A DNA stretch of 64,000 nt, from assembly GCA_942486035.1 (NCBI GenBank), contig CALNXK010000021.1, positions 4,523,501 to 4,587,500 on the forward strand, written 5' to 3'. The stretch comes from Porites lobata. Its lineage: Eukaryota; Cnidaria; Anthozoa; Scleractinia; Poritidae. The position numbers and the translations under genes are program-made. The notes under the pieces are model-generated. The model did not search any database. It was not told the DNA's origin and worked only from the letters and a program-made list of their open reading frames with translations. Positions 11,240-23,570 of this stretch are shown piece by piece (the first letter of the stretch is position 1; every line of letters starts with the position of its first letter).

Positions 11240-13717
11240 AAGTGATGTTACACGGGACGATTCGCAACGACGATTTTTAGTGCAACAGAGCGTTGCAACA
11301 TTGTTGCGACATCACAGGTAACCCAGGCTCTGTGATAGTACCACAGTACGGTTCCAGTAAAATTACAGTGTTTGTATGGGGTAGAAATATCATCCTAAAA
11401 TTTCTAGGAAATACTAAATAAAGATCAATGAAACTTACTCTGCAGTTAATCGTTGTTGTCCTTATTGCTCCAACGAAGTTTCGTGATAATTTGCAGTAAT
11501 TTGTTCAAATTCACTCTATCTACAATAATAATATACAAGGTAGGAAACACGAGGTGCCATTTTCGCCGACATGCTCTCATTCAACACAACTTTTTCCACG
11601 AAATTCGAACTCCAACGGAAAATAAACATGCCAGAATCGTAGAAATAGGATAGCAGCAGATATTGAAACCAATGAAGCTTTCCCAGATAGAGAAACGAAT
11701 CCCACAGACTTTGACAAACTCGAAGAATATAATCCAAACACACCGAGAATACGCTCGCCGAAGCAGCCGGGTCAGATTAACGCGCGGCCAAGAAAATGAA
11801 GCCTGGGCACTGTACAAAAAATTCCATCCCGGGAGTCCTGGGGTGACCTTTCTAGGGACCGATACATCATTTGCCCAAAGCCACCCTCCCCTGCTGAAAA
11901 AATACTTGATAGAAGGCAATTGTTCTTCCTAGCCAATCACCATTTGCCAGAGCAAACCCCGCACACGCGCCTGAATTTAAATGGCTAAAAAAAAAAAGTA
12001 ATATAATCAGGAGAGTCTGCGGAGTTACAAGGCGTCCAATTTCTTTTACTAAGGAATGCAAATAACAGTAATGAAACTAATGAAAGAACAACGCGAAATG
12101 CTTACAAGGCGGGCTAAAACAAGGTTGAACAAAAGGTAGATAATGACTGAGATGCTGTTGTTTTGAACTCTCGAGTGAAACTATCGTAAATAAACGGTGA
12201 TGCTTACAAACTAATGTCAAAAATTATACAGAAAATTGCGACAGAATATGAATTGCGATAACTGAGACGAATGTGAAAGGCACGTGCACTAGTAAACAAA
12301 GAACTAGCGCGATTAACATATTTAGCGATTAATGCGGCAGTAACACGCCGACTTCTTGTCAATACAACTGAACGTTCTATCAGTTAAATATGTGAATCAT
12401 CGTGATACACCTCTCTTTGAATTTGGTCCTGTCGTACAAATGCCTCGGTAAGAGCCAAAATTCACTTATATCTTTTGCTCGTTTTAAGTTTTGTAAATCG
12501 TCCTTCGTTGTTCTTTCCTTTGCCCTTATAACCTTGCCCTATTGATGTTTGATAAACTTTCTGAGGACCAGCCCCAGGAGCTGAATACAGTTCGAGATGA
12601 AAATAATCTCTTTATAACAGGCCATAATGATTGGCTAGGAAGGACAATCGCCTTCTATCAAGTATTTTTCCAGCAGGGGAGGGTGGCCTTGGGCAAATGA
12701 TGTATCGGTCCCTAGAAAGGTCACCCCAGGACCCCCGGGATGGAATTTTTTGTACAGTGCCCAGGCTTCATTTTCTTGGCCGCGCGTTAATCTGGCCCGG
12801 CTGCTTCGGCGAGCGTATTCTCGGTGTGTTTGGATTATATTCTTCGAGTTTGTCAAAGTCTGTGGGATTCGTTTCTCTACCTGGGAAAGCTTCATTGGTT
12901 TCAATATCTGCTGCTATCCTATTTCTACGATTCTGGCATGTTTATTTTCCGTTGGAGTTCGAATTTCGTGGAAAAAGTTGTGTTGAATGAGAGCATGTTG
13001 GCGAAAATGGCACCTCGTGTTTCCTACCTTGTATATTATTATTGTAGATAGAGTGAATTTGAACAAATTACTGCAAATTATCACGAAACTTCGTTGGAGC
13101 AATAAGGACAACAACGATTAACTGCAGAGTAAGTTTCATTGATTCTTATTTAGTATTTCCTAGAAATTTTAGGATGATATTTCTACCCCATACAAACACT
13201 GTAATTTTACTGGAACCGTACTGTGGTACCATCACAGAGCCTGGGTTACCTGTGCGACATTAGGGACTTTGATACAACGACGCGACGACGGTGAGAACGT
13301 CGCTTAAAAAGTGAATTTGCGTTCTTTCAGTCTATATCGCAATTACTCCTGCCCACTTACATTGTCAAATGTAGGCGAACCCTCCTGGAGTTGAATCCCT
13401 AGGCACCATATCCAAGTACAGTAAGAGAAATGAAATTTCGTCGTTGCTTGTTTACGTCCTCCGTAAAACGCGAAATTAGGCATTTTCACGTCGTAGTCGT
13501 GCAAAACCGGGCAGAGAAATGTACAAAAAGCATGGTGCACGTGCAAAGTTGTTGTTTTGCTAATCAAACCTATTGTCTGTTTGACGTTCTCGTTACCGTC
13601 CGAGTCGTTGGATCTTAAAGTCCCTATTGTTTCGAATGGTCACAACATTGTTCCAACATTGCAACGCTGTGTTGCGCTAAAAATCGTCTTTGCGAATCGT
13701 CCCGTGTAACATCACCT
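11240..13717. mobile_element. fold-back DNA transposon, TTA target duplication
   Basis: The ends are matching inverted repeats (start AAGTGATGTTACACGGGACG). They flank two long inverted arms, about 11240-11940 and 12625-13717, around a unique loop of about 690 bases. It interrupts the duplicated block: copy 2 near 37350 reads GGATTTAGGGCG uninterrupted, and here TTA is doubled at 11237-11239 and 13718-13720. A 3-base TTA duplication is typical of PIF/Harbinger, but no transposase is seen. Both arms carry the same 89-codon open reading (11663-11932 plus, 12635-12904 minus), with about seven amino-acid differences; it matches no family I know. The right arm holds a nested MITE. Confidence 0.8.
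13263..13624. mobile_element. MITE nested in fold-back element, TA duplication
   Basis: Inverted ends GGGACTTT and AAAGTCCC extend imperfectly for about 40 bases and are flanked by TA at 13261-13262 and 13625-13626. The left arm of the host element lacks this segment, so it inserted after the arm duplication. The TA target fits a Tc1/mariner-type MITE. Confidence 0.7.
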
Positions 13718-14247
13718 TTAGAGCGAAAATCCTCGCGTAATATATACTGACTGATCAAAGATAATGATCAGCAACAAAGACTTCTTTAAAAGAAAATGAA
13801 TACTAACTCCTTATCAGAAAGTTAATTTAAAATTGATAACCTTGTTGTTCTTTTTTTACCGTATTTATTGGGCTATAAGCCGAGCGATTTTTAATATTTT
13901 TACACAAATTAAACTGAAGTTTATAATCGAAATTTGAGCCCTAGAAGGGGTCTCGGTAGTTTCTTTTAGCACTGTAATAATTTAACGATTAATTTAGCTA
14001 TTTTATTGTTTTAATTAGTATGCTTTTGTAGTATCGCAGTTATGGTTAATATCAATAAATAAATAGATAAATAAATAATAATTCCTTTCAATGGTTCCGA
14101 ACGCCTTCCCCATCAAAAGGACCTCTTTACTGCTGCCTATTAAAGCCGGCTTCTGCTTCCGCAAGTGAGGATTTTTAGCCCTTCAGTTACAACCATTACA
14201 GTTTGCATTTACTTGAAAATAAAGACAGCATAATTTTTAAGGCAATA

Positions 14248-14429
14248 GGACAATTGCACGATGACGTCATTTGACTACAACTACCAGAATCCTTGAGTTT
14301 GTTGTTTTCTTATGCAAATTAAGGCTATTGTTCTGTAATCCTCAGCGGGATTGACAAATTTAAATAACAAAGCAAAACCGAAATGAATTGTGGTAGTTGT
14401 AGTCAAATATCGTCATCGTGCAATTGTCC
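14248..14429. mobile_element. MITE with TA duplication
   Basis: Ends GGACAATTGCACGATGACG and the complement CGTCATCGTGCAATTGTCC continue into TTTGACTACAACTACCA and its mirror. TA flanks both sides. The second duplication copy (near 37805) lacks it, which gives the empty site. Confidence 0.75.
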
Positions 14430-14630
14430 TATTGGAACATTGCTGCCTTCACTGAACATTACTCCCTTCAAATACTAGAAGTGCCTCCCTTTGCATTGGC
14501 GCCCCACTCTTGACTCAGAAATTTAAATAAGCAACCCGGGCGCTTATTCAAGCATTTACGAAGCCGACTTTTAAAATCACAGGAGCTTCAATAAGTGAAT
14601 GCACAAAAATACTTAAATAGTTGCTTTAAA

Positions 14631-14792
14631 CCAGCCTAGTCCCCAGGCGTTTTCGGCTCGGTCATTCCTGGACTCTACCATGATCTGTGACGTCACTGAG
14701 AGATACTCGCCGAGAACGCCGTTCTCTCGCCCACTCTCTCTCAGACTTCACGCGAACAACGGATCAAGAGAGAACGCCTAGGGACTAGACTG
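14631..14792. mobile_element. MITE with 7- to 8-base duplication (GCTTTAA)
   Basis: Ends CCAGCCTAGTCCCCAGGCG and CGCCTAGGGACTAGACTG are inverted. GCTTTAA is present at 14623-14629 and 14793-14799. Copy 2 at 38004 has a single GCTTTAAA with no insert. The duplication size suggests a hAT-type element. Confidence 0.72.
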
Positions 14793-15015
14793 GCTTTAAT
14801 CATAAACATATAGAAAAGAAACTTAATCATATGTTCACTACTAGAGTAGCCCAATGTCATTCCTGATAAAAGGAGAGATTTTCCACAAACATCTCGGAAG
14901 CTGGGCAAAGTCCCTTATGTAATTCTACAGCTTAAAATTATACCTACAAAAATTACTGTATTAACTTTAATCATGAATGTATTTTTTATGCCTTAACTTT
15001 ATGTACCTATATATT

Positions 15016-15113
15016 GACTGAGTGGGAGGGCCGGACAGGAATATATTTGGCTCGAGACCTGGGCGTCTTGGAAGAGAACCAAATACTTTCCCGTCCGGCC
15101 CAACCTAACTCAG
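15016..15113. repeat. hairpin MITE present in both duplication copies
   Basis: GAGTGGGAGGGCCGGAC pairs with GTCCGGCCCAACCTAACTC, and AATATATTTGG pairs with CCAAATACTTT. The same hairpin lies at 38273-38370, so it predates the duplication. Confidence 0.6.
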
Positions 15114-15128
15114 ACAAAACGTTTTATT

Positions 15129-15513
15129 CTACATCAGACTCACTATGAAAAATCTGATTGGTCGAGAGCATTCAATCAATTCACAATAGCTTGAGAACTT
15201 GATATGATAAATGCAATATCTGCTGCAGATCATTTGCATTTATCATGTCAAGTTCAACGTCTGCCTGGTTACCAAGCCCCTTGGAGTGTTCTCCTCAGAA
15301 ACAGAATGGCTGAACGCTTAGCTTCTGTTTCTGAGGATGAATTATGTCGATTTTTCTATTTTAATGTATACTTTATTCAGACAAAGGCCATGATATCATG
15401 AATTATCAAAACCTCGTGTCTGTATTATCTGCCTCAGCCTTCGGCTTCGGCAGATAACACAGACCTCTGTTTTGATAATTCATGATATCAAGCTCAACCT
15501 CATCCAATAATTG
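15129..15513. mobile_element. copy-1-specific insertion with central hairpin
   Basis: The 385-base insert is absent from copy 2 (near 38382) and is flanked by TTTATT at 15123-15128 and 15514-15519. Its right half is a near-perfect palindrome (15391-15489): GATATCATGAATTATCAAAA pairs with its complement around CCTTCGGCTTCGG. It is probably a non-autonomous element; the class is not clear. Confidence 0.6.
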
Positions 15514-15774
15514 TTTATTATCACATTTTTTTATCACATTTTTTCCACGCTTTTTTTTCTTTTTTCCAGCCCTATAACTTAACGCCTATGGCCCTCAAAC
15601 GGGACTTTTTTTCATTTGGTTTTCCAATTTTCGTTTCATTTTTAAAAAACCCTCTCGGAAGTGGGACGCTAACAGTATTTACACAGAGCCCAGCCTCGTA
15701 AGTTTGTAAATCCCTCTCTTTGAAGAGAATTTCTGTAGCCTAAATTGCAGTCCTAAAACTGAAATTAGTATGTG

Positions 15775-15861
15775 TAATCAAATGGTGACGAGTGAAATTA
15801 GGATTTGGACAAAACGCAGGTGAAATTATTCCCTAATTTCACGAGTATACCATTTGATTAC
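15775..15861. repeat. hairpin repeat
   Basis: TAATCAAATGGT and GTGAAATTAGG pair with CCTAATTTCAC and ACCATTTGATTA. It is present only in duplication copy 1 and looks like a short palindromic MITE. Confidence 0.55.
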
Positions 15862-16236
15862 CTATTAATATCATGGGTGACGAATTACGTTTAATAGCAA
15901 TCGAGGATTTTTGACTTGTTTATCCTAGATCGTATCGATCGATCGTGAACTCCACTCTCTCAAACGTTTAGAGCTGAAATTTGGCTTAAGTTTTCGGAAT
16001 TTTTCGACAACATACCGCTAAGAATCCTTCTTGATGTGCTCTTTCGTGTGTTCAGGTTTTCTAAAGCGTCTTTTTATGCCATCTTCATTCTGCATTTCAT
16101 GACATTTTCAAACTTCGTCGTCATCTTGAAACGGAGACGTACGGTAGGTTGCCATGGCAATTTAGTAATTTCACATTAACGCTGAAATTTCGCGCCAAAA
16201 TTAAGGAGTAATTCGCCACCTATGTAGAGAGTTTTA

Positions 16237-16638
16237 GATTCGAGTTTACCGCGAACCTCTAACCACTGGAGGTCACGTGACAAGTCTTTCTCGTCACGTT
16301 TGAGGTTTACGACGTGCGTTTTCAACGTGGGGAGGTAGGTTTTCACGTATGTCATTTACCTGAAAGCTTTTAGCGTATAATTCTTGTCTTATCCCACGTT
16401 ATGATACAAAAATCTTGTGGAGCAAGTCTTCATCCATTAACAGAGGCACAAATTCGGACGAAATGCTAAATTTGATAAATCCTATTGGATCTTGAAAACA
16501 AGTGCCATTCATGGCTGCTGATTCAAAATGGCGGCCCTAATCTAATGCACCGCCAATCTGAATCGAATTATGTTTGAACGTCGAACCGCAAACGGGTAAC
16601 CGCAAACTGCCGTTAGAGGTTCGCTGTAAACTCGGATC
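16237..16638. mobile_element. MITE with TA duplication
   Basis: The left end GATTCGAGTTTACCGCGAAC and the complement of the right end, GATCCGAGTTTACAGCGAAC, match well. TA flanks at 16235-16236 and 16639-16640. It is absent from copy 2. Confidence 0.65.
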
Positions 16639-16744
16639 TAATTGCGCTCGTTTGAAAGTCTAACTTGTCAGAGTCGCACATGTTACAGAAGTACTAACCC
16701 CGCACATTTCAGTCATGCTCTTTGAATAAAGTCTTGAGTAATGC

Positions 16745-17620
16745 AAAGTCAGTGTCCGACAGCCGATATTTCAATGTTATCTTTAGAAAGGAACTCAGTT
16801 TTATCTGAGTTAACATTTCAGTATTTCGGACATGATTTTAAAACATTGAAGTTTAAGATCGCAGAAAACTCTATACAGATAAATGTTTATTCAGCCGTGC
16901 TACAATTTGTTTTACCAAGATTCATAAGCAGTAAGAAGTTCTGATCGTATTAAACCTTAGATGGGAAAACGAAAGCCGCTTAAACATTACTTTCTTGAAG
17001 TTTCCGTTCTTAACGAACTTAGTGTAAACATAAACTAGAATCAGGATATTAGTAATATTCAGCACAATAAACTAGAGCAATAAGTGTTCTCAGCTGCTTT
17101 AACATCCTTTAATTTGCACGTGCTTGTTTTTAACTAGGAGGATGTTAGTTGTCTATTCTGCTGTGAATGTAATTTTAAGTTAAAAGACTTGCGAACATAA
17201 TATTTGAACAGTATTAGCATATCCAAACCACATATAAGCGAGCTTGTACACGTACAATTTGAATTGCCTCTGCGAATTACTTCGAACCAACAGAACTGAA
17301 CTACTTCTGCACCTGTTAAGACAGAGCCATGTTGAATTACTTGAGTTGTCTACGAGTTAACTACGTGAGAAGATTAAACACACTTGAAGAGTTCCAATCC
17401 TACTGAAGTCCTTTCTGCTTTGCTCTACGGACGAGTTACTAACGACCCTGTACCTCTGGCGCGCATTGTTTGTGACGTTGGCCACGCAGCTCAGCGAAGT
17501 GTTCTGCCGAGCTTTAGTCCCATTCCGTCGCCCCGTCGATTATCCTTCTATTTGTCCAGCGCAACGCCGCGCATTTTATGAGAGTTAAAGACGAAGAACA
17601 CCCTAAAAACCTAATGTCAC
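16745..17620. other. stretch present only in duplication copy 1
   Basis: Copy 2 passes directly from the equivalent of 16744 to 17621 (near 38745). I see no inverted ends, target duplication or coding motif, so I cannot say whether copy 1 gained it or copy 2 lost it. Confidence 0.45.
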
Positions 17621-17990
17621 AGTAGTCTCCGGGAAGCTCAATGTTGACTTGACTAGAAACTCGAAGCATACGAGAAAAACACAATGCTACATTGCATTTC
17701 TTCCTTGATATGTAAACCATAAGTTTGAAAATCAAACCATAGAAAGGCATTGCTTTGCCAGTGAAAATCAAACGTACAAAGGAACGGTGATTCATTCTTG
17801 GTGTTGAGTCTTTTTTAAGTCTCTTAAAGGTCAACAAAACCTACTTCTGAAAATCTAAAACTGAAAACCCGAGTAGAAAACGTGCGATTTTTGTCATGGA
17901 GAACATTTTTTTGCAGGAAAGTACAATATTCAAAGCACCAACCAAGTAATAGGACTGTAACTTTACGCGAGTTTTCGATTTCCCGCCATC

Positions 17991-19680
17991 CGATTTGATG
18001 CAGCCCGCGCTACTATCGTTGAGCGGATTCAGCCATGCGCGCGCAAATTTCTCTCCTGTTAGCTTGAGTGTTTTGACTATTTGAAAAGAAGTTAGGGCTA
18101 GGGAAAGGTGATCTTGGAGGGAAAGACAGATGGGAAAGAGAAAGAGGAAGGCCGAGAAGGTAATGAGGAAGGGACATACGGGATGTTTCCTATATTTCCC
18201 TAACAGAAGTTAGAAAACTGGCAATGGACAGAAACTGTTTCCGCTGTGCCGTCAAGGATGCCACGTAAGTAGTTAAAGTAGTAGATGTAGTATATAGCAA
18301 AGAAACTTGATACATTTTCATTGCATTGCGCATTGTTTACAAGAGACATGAGTTGTAAAATAACATATCTAAATATTATTATTATCTCGCAGTAAAAAAC
18401 TTTGGGATGCTGTACACATTCCGTAGTCTTGAGCCAGTCAGTTTTTCAAAAGCTCCAAGGAAATAGCCTGCGTTCAGCTTTTGCATTACGAGTGAATTAA
18501 AGTATACACTGCAGAGTGCAGATATTTAGACTCTTTGACAAATGAAACTCTTAGTATCAAAAAAGTTGAACTCAAACGTTTTAATTTGAATATCAGACCT
18601 TAAAACGTGTCTTTTGATGTAACCTGTAAACCATAGAATCTCCAGAGTTTAGATAGTACAGCAGTTTTTAGTTGTTAAATAGGAATTATAACAAGCGTTA
18701 TAAGATAAAACCGTTACAGTTTGAAATTGGTAGCCACAAGATTAAAGAAGAAGGTTCCTGTATGCAGTAATATAAAGAATAGTTAATTTTACAGTTCAAC
18801 GAAAGCTATTTGGACTTAGGATACTAAGTAAATATTTCATGAATTATACAAACGGACGCACAGAAAACGAATTCTCTAATGTTGATTTAGTCTACTAGCA
18901 ACACTTTGTACGCCTTGCAAGGTGATGATGATCCCATGTGTACAGTAAAAAAAGGGCTGCCTTGAATGGGACCTCGTAAGCGTAAGCTCAATGTGTTATC
19001 ACCTCGCTTAGCACCTCAGGGACATGGACTTGTGCACAAGTCGACTTTTTTGAACGACGAAGTCGCGGCCGAAATGATCGACGACCGATGGCCGGTGACT
19101 CCAAAAAGCTGATGTAGAACGTCCAGCAGGGACAGTGTAGACTGTCATTCACAAAATATAACTTTTTCTCATAATGCGTCAGTTTTAAGCTCCACTACAG
19201 GATCGCCTGTTTTTTACCGTACGCGAGAGCCTTTGCTCGTCTCGAGTTATGAAAATGAAAGACCCTTATTACCTTCATGGCTCATTCTTTATTACAAATT
19301 ATGACTTTTTTACATTTGGTACCGACTGCTTATCACATTTTTGACCTCAACGCATGCACGCAAATGAAATCGGCTCCGAGACAAAGCACTACGTAAGTTA
19401 TTGTGGGGTAGGAGGCGGTAAGCGAAATACTAAACAAAAGAATTAGTGCGCAGCAAACAGCTGGGAAAAAATTCCTTGATAGACTTTCCAAAGTTTTCCA
19501 CACAAATCTTAGCAATGCACACCAGAGAGCAGACGCTGGAGGGGATGCTCATGTGCTTAGAATACAATAGCCTCCTCCCTGGCTCCGCTCTGTTGAAAGG
19601 GGGTCTTCCCGCCCCTTAGTTCTTATCAATACCTGCAACCGCTTACCTTTCCAATTCACATGAATGAATGAGCCTGAATT
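17991..19680. other. intergenic, nothing recognised
   Basis: This is noncoding sequence right of the duplicated block. A purine-rich run lies at 18105-18180. No open reading is longer than about 60 codons, and no element ends were found. Confidence 0.4.
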
Positions 19681-19682
19681 GG

Positions 19683-20138
19683 TGACAGAAAACAGACAAA
19701 TAAATGCTTTGAACACAATATATAGCAACGAATCTTGACATATGCTCACTCCCCAGTATCGCTACTTGAAATACAAGAAAGTATTATTTTCAAAAGTATC
19801 TTATCTCAATATAAATCCATTACGCAGCCATTTTCCTTAAAAGCGTTAACTACATTCTGCGAAGGCAATCGTGCCATCTTTAATAAACACTAATAGTTTC
19901 AAAAATATTTTTCTAAATAGGCTTAGTTTTATACAATTGTCATTTCATTGCAAATCCTTAAGACACGTGCGTTGTAAAATATCATGTAGTTTTTTGTCTT
20001 GTGAGTTAACAAAAGCAGTTATTATTTTCATTATTGTTATGATGATGATTGTGATGATGAAGCCGATGATGACGATGATGATTATTATTATTATGAAAGA
20101 TATCACTTGTGGTGGTGTATGTTAGACTTTTACAAAGC
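19683..20138. repeat. duplicated block, uninterrupted copy
   Basis: ACACAATATATAGCAAC, CTCACTCCCCAGTATCGC and later words recur in order at 23480-23570 and again at 25027-25390. The second copy is split by a 1.45-kb transposon, so this copy supplies the empty site. It ends in a GAT/ATT microsatellite at 20037-20095. Confidence 0.75.
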
Positions 20139-20164
20139 GATGTTTCGCTGCTGGTCTTCATCAG
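20139..20164 (-). ncRNA. hammerhead-like core (Penelope-type), degraded
   Basis: On the minus strand it reads CTGATGA, a short stem-loop, GAAAC, then ATC. CTGANGA and GAAA are the conserved hammerhead boxes, and ATC is a permitted cleavage triplet. Stem II is one base short of the sister copy at 25572. Such motifs are known in Penelope-like retroelements; no reverse transcriptase is next to it. Confidence 0.4.
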
Positions 20165-21116
20165 GCGGTGAAATGACTACTGGTATCATCGTGTTTGTAC
20201 TGATGCTGGAAATTTTGTTGGGGAGGGGCTACGAATGCTTACCGGTCGTTTCGTTACAAAGTCAGTTCGCTACAAGTGGTTTCGCTGCATATCGAAGTCG
20301 TTTAATTTTGCAGCAGAGACTTTTAGTATCGATTTGCCAAAAACTTGGGTTTTAGCGATGATGTTATAGATGTTGTAGCTAATTTTTTATTTCAGTTAAT
20401 TTGTGTTTCTCCTTTGTTTTAAATTCATTAGCATACATTACTATACCTAAAAACAACGGAAAAATAAAAATTAACTGAAACAAAGAAATAACTACAGCAT
20501 ACATATGGATAAGGGAACACAAGCGATGGGGGAAGCTGTAAGAAACCTCTCACTTGCGTTCCCCTCCCTAACAAAACTGCAAGCTACTCAGTTTACAGCG
20601 ATTGATGCATTACGAACGTCACTTATAAGACGTCAACTTAAATTTTTTTTTTTTTAACCAAGTTATAAAGTCTATTTACCCCTCTAGAAAGGTTGAGAAG
20701 TGGATGTTTCGAGGGCTAGCCCTTCGTCAGAGCGAATGGCTAAATTTTGAATTGAGCGAACCTCAGTTGTGAGGTCCGAAATGCACCAGTCTGAGCTAAC
20801 ACGTTAGATGTCACCAACGCCCGATGAAACCCTTTCTGCGCGCAGTAAGCAATGCCATCAAAATCAAAGCGACTGCTGTTGATTAATGATGTATTTCATT
20901 TGAGATAGGTCAGTTTGGATAATGTGATAAAACAGCCAAAAGGACCACGCGCATAGCAACTCTGAAGCCACAATTATACGAGAAATAGTTGATCTAACTT
21001 CTTCATTTCTTTGCAAGAAACCACATTTTCGAGACGCTGTTCGATAGTCACCGGCCGCAAAACTGACAGCTTAGAATATTTCGTCTGATCTAAACACCAG
21101 AAACAAATGTTTTAGC
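20165..21116. other. intergenic repeat remnants
   Basis: It contains a hammerhead-like core (20703-20730) inside a dispersed repeat that recurs at 27610-27745. At 20380-20500 there is a loose inverted pair (TTATTTCAGTTAATT and AATTAACTGAAAC). No gene was seen. Confidence 0.4.
20703..20730 (-). ncRNA. hammerhead-like core with intact stem II
   Basis: The minus strand reads CTGACGA, then the perfect hairpin AGGGCTAGCCCT, then CGAAAC and ATC. The two conserved boxes and a permitted cleavage triplet are in the right order. Stem I pairing is weak, so activity is uncertain. Confidence 0.45.
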
Positions 21117-21480
21117 CTACTGCTCGGAATCTCTGAACAGAAAACGTCCATAAAAGTGTCGTTGTACACCTTCCATAAATGAACGCGACACATTTACAAC
21201 AAAAGGGCTGCCGTGAATGTGAGCACCACGTAAGCACACGTTCAACATGTAAGAACCTGTCTCCGCATCTTCAGGGACAGCGTAAGTAACCGAAAATTTA
21301 CCATTCCCTTCCTCCTCTATAACTCCTGTAGCCTGCTTGTTACCAAATTTGTCTTCGAGCTCCACCATAAATAAGTCGCTACCCAGAGACCGCCGACGTT
21401 TTTGAGCGTCATGAGCATTGATAGCAAAGGAGCTCTGCCTTCCCAAGAATGCCAGATCTAGCTCGAAATATGAGCATCGG
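21117..21480 (-). pseudogene. orphan TRIM filamin exon
   Basis: The reading encodes a filamin repeat nearly identical to that of gene B (AHDAQKRR, GSDLFMVEL, YMLNVCLRGAHI, GSPFVVNVSRSFMEG) and ends in TAG at 21117-21119. Homology to gene B starts at LAFLG. Upstream of that there is no coil or RING exon before gene B, and the preceding codons look unrelated. It is a partial copy of a last exon, probably left by unequal exchange in the array. Use as the last exon of an unseen transcript is possible but unsupported. Confidence 0.7.
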
Positions 21481-21506
21481 CGAGCATCTGCACTGTTGGG
21501 TATCAT

Positions 21507-23440
21507 TCGAAATATAAGGAATTGTATGGGAAAAAACCTATCGTTTCTGTAACCTACGGAAATGAAAGGATTTCAATAAGACATAGCTTACCTTACATAA
21601 AATGTGTGTTACGTCTCTCCTGTGTGGTCCAAGGGCCGATTTATGGCCGTTTCAGTTATAGGTTGAACTGTAAACGGTTTTCTCCCCCCCTTTTTTTTCA
21701 GGTTTTTTTTGTGGAGAGAATAAAACCGACAGTCTGTATCTCTTGCCGGATCTCTAGCTAATGAAGAGATGCAAATGCCAGACGTCACTTGAAGTGGCAA
21801 TCAAAACAAAACTGAATACAGGGCTCTGTGTAAGGCTAATTTTGTTAGCCGAAATATTGGCCTCAAATAAATCACCCCTTTGCCGTATTGCCAGCCTTGC
21901 ATTCCTTTTTGTTCTCGACTAGGTTGTCAAAGGGGTACTGGTTCAGCAAACGGTACAGTAACACATTCGTCACAATCCAACTGAATGACGCCAGTCGTAT
22001 AATACTATTCGATTTCTTTGACGATATCCAGTCAGATCGTTTCCAGCAAATTATACAGGTCAGCAACAGGTAAAATTGTTCAAACAGTTCAGAACAAAGG
22101 GTCAGCAATACGTACAAACGTGAAAACAGGTAAGCGAGACAGACATTAGATCTCGGAAAAATTACTACTCTAAGCCCTAGTTATTTTACGCGGCATATTT
22201 ACCTAATCAAACGTCAATCACTGATAGAAATATCAAATCAATTGAAATTACCTATTGTTCATCTTATCGACGAAAAAGGTACCATTTGTCCACGAAAGGG
22301 GTACCTTTTCTGTGAAAAATGGTATATAAAAGGGTGAAGGAGTTGGACCTTAGGGCGGACCCTTCCCGTTGAAAACTTTCTTGAGCAGCCCCTTTCGGGA
22401 GGAGGGGTCATAAACACAACTACTAAGAATGTGCAAAACGTCATTTCCGCCTCCGTAATCATTCGTTCCCGCTACGGTGAATTGAAAGGTCTTCAGTGAA
22501 GCCCATCCTTTCATAGCCGATAACGTAGAAATGTTATCGAAAAGCGTTGAAATAAGCCCATATACAACCTTCCGTATTTTCATTATAAAAAATGTAGCAC
22601 AAAAGTTGGTTGCTTCTCGAGTAGTTCCAGTAGCCTGCGAAGCGTGCAGTTTTTTGGTGTGTTTTACGTCGTCTGGTGGTTCGTAAAGCAGATACAGCAG
22701 GATCCAGCAGCGCAAAAGTAACCTGAGATTAGCCCCAATTTTAGCAGTTTTCATACGAAAATAGAGCCTGATCTCAGGTTACGCGGTCAACAAAACAGGA
22801 GGGGGCGAGGGATGAAGGCAGAAAACCTTGGGTCTCGCGCCTGTATATCTCACTTTGCGAACTACAAACGAAAAAGACGCCAAACAACGGCCCGCATTTT
22901 TATTACAACGAAAAATATCGTAGCTAGATTACAAAAGAGTGGCTATTTTTAGAAAATGCGAAGGGTGTTTTTGACAGGCATATACTTTATTTATACTCTA
23001 TTTATTCATTTATCAGATTACAGGGGAGATACCCTACCACCAAAAAAAAAAATTTCTGGTGGCAGAGCAGCCCAAATAGAAAACCATGGGGCTTATTACA
23101 TTCAGGCTCAGATTAACAAACAATTCAAAGTTATTTAAGTACATAAATGACAAGAAAAAGCTAAATATAGGTAACATGCTTAAGACTGGGGTATAATTAT
23201 CAATCAACAATATTGAATTGATTTTAGGGTATGTTATTATTGATTCTAATCAAAAGTATATTCTGGACTTATAATTAGTTGATCTTTTCAACTTAAAATG
23301 AATACTTTATTTCATCGCATGAATTCTTTTTATTAACTATGCATTCACGAGTTCACCACAGGTTTTACTTTGATTTAAGTTATCACCGTTCTGCAGCCGC
23401 CTATCCGGCTAAATTCACATGAGCTTTAAATTGACGACTG
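21507..23440. other. intergenic repeats, no gene
   Basis: The segment 22256-22420 (words GGGGTACCTTTTC, TATATAAAAGGGT, GGGCGGA) resembles 46500-46930 in the gene C intron. A small hairpin with GTAACCTGAGAT at one end and ATCTCAGGTTAC at the other lies at 22712-22782. The 134-codon reading on the minus strand at 22350-22754 crosses these repeats and is not called. Confidence 0.4.
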
Positions 23441-23570
23441 CATAAAAATTCTTGGATAAATGCTTTAAATTAAACACAATATATAGCAACAAATCTTCAT
23501 ATGTGCTCACTCCCCAGTATCGCTACTTAAAATACAAGAAATATTATTTTCCAAAGTATCTTATACAATA

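Larger units (their letters stand above)
6856..17990. repeat. segmental duplication, copy 1
   Basis: This block is collinear with 33015-39105, and long runs match with only scattered substitutions. It is longer than copy 2 because it holds extra insertions: a fold-back transposon (11240-13717), MITEs at 14248-14429, 14631-14792, 15129-15513 and 16237-16638, and an 870-base stretch at 16745-17620. Homology begins near AGAACTACCATA on the left and ends at CCCGCCATC on the right. It covers the upstream region of gene A, including the likely leader exon. Confidence 0.85.

Noticed and set aside
11663..12904. 89-codon readings in both arms of the fold-back element as a real gene
   Set aside because: All three frames of this segment are open for similar lengths, and the two copies are kept alike by being a recent inverted duplication. 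No family is recognised.
22350..22754. 134-codon minus-strand reading
   Set aside because: It runs through dispersed repeat and hairpin sequence also seen in other introns, and has no motif, splice context or conservation.
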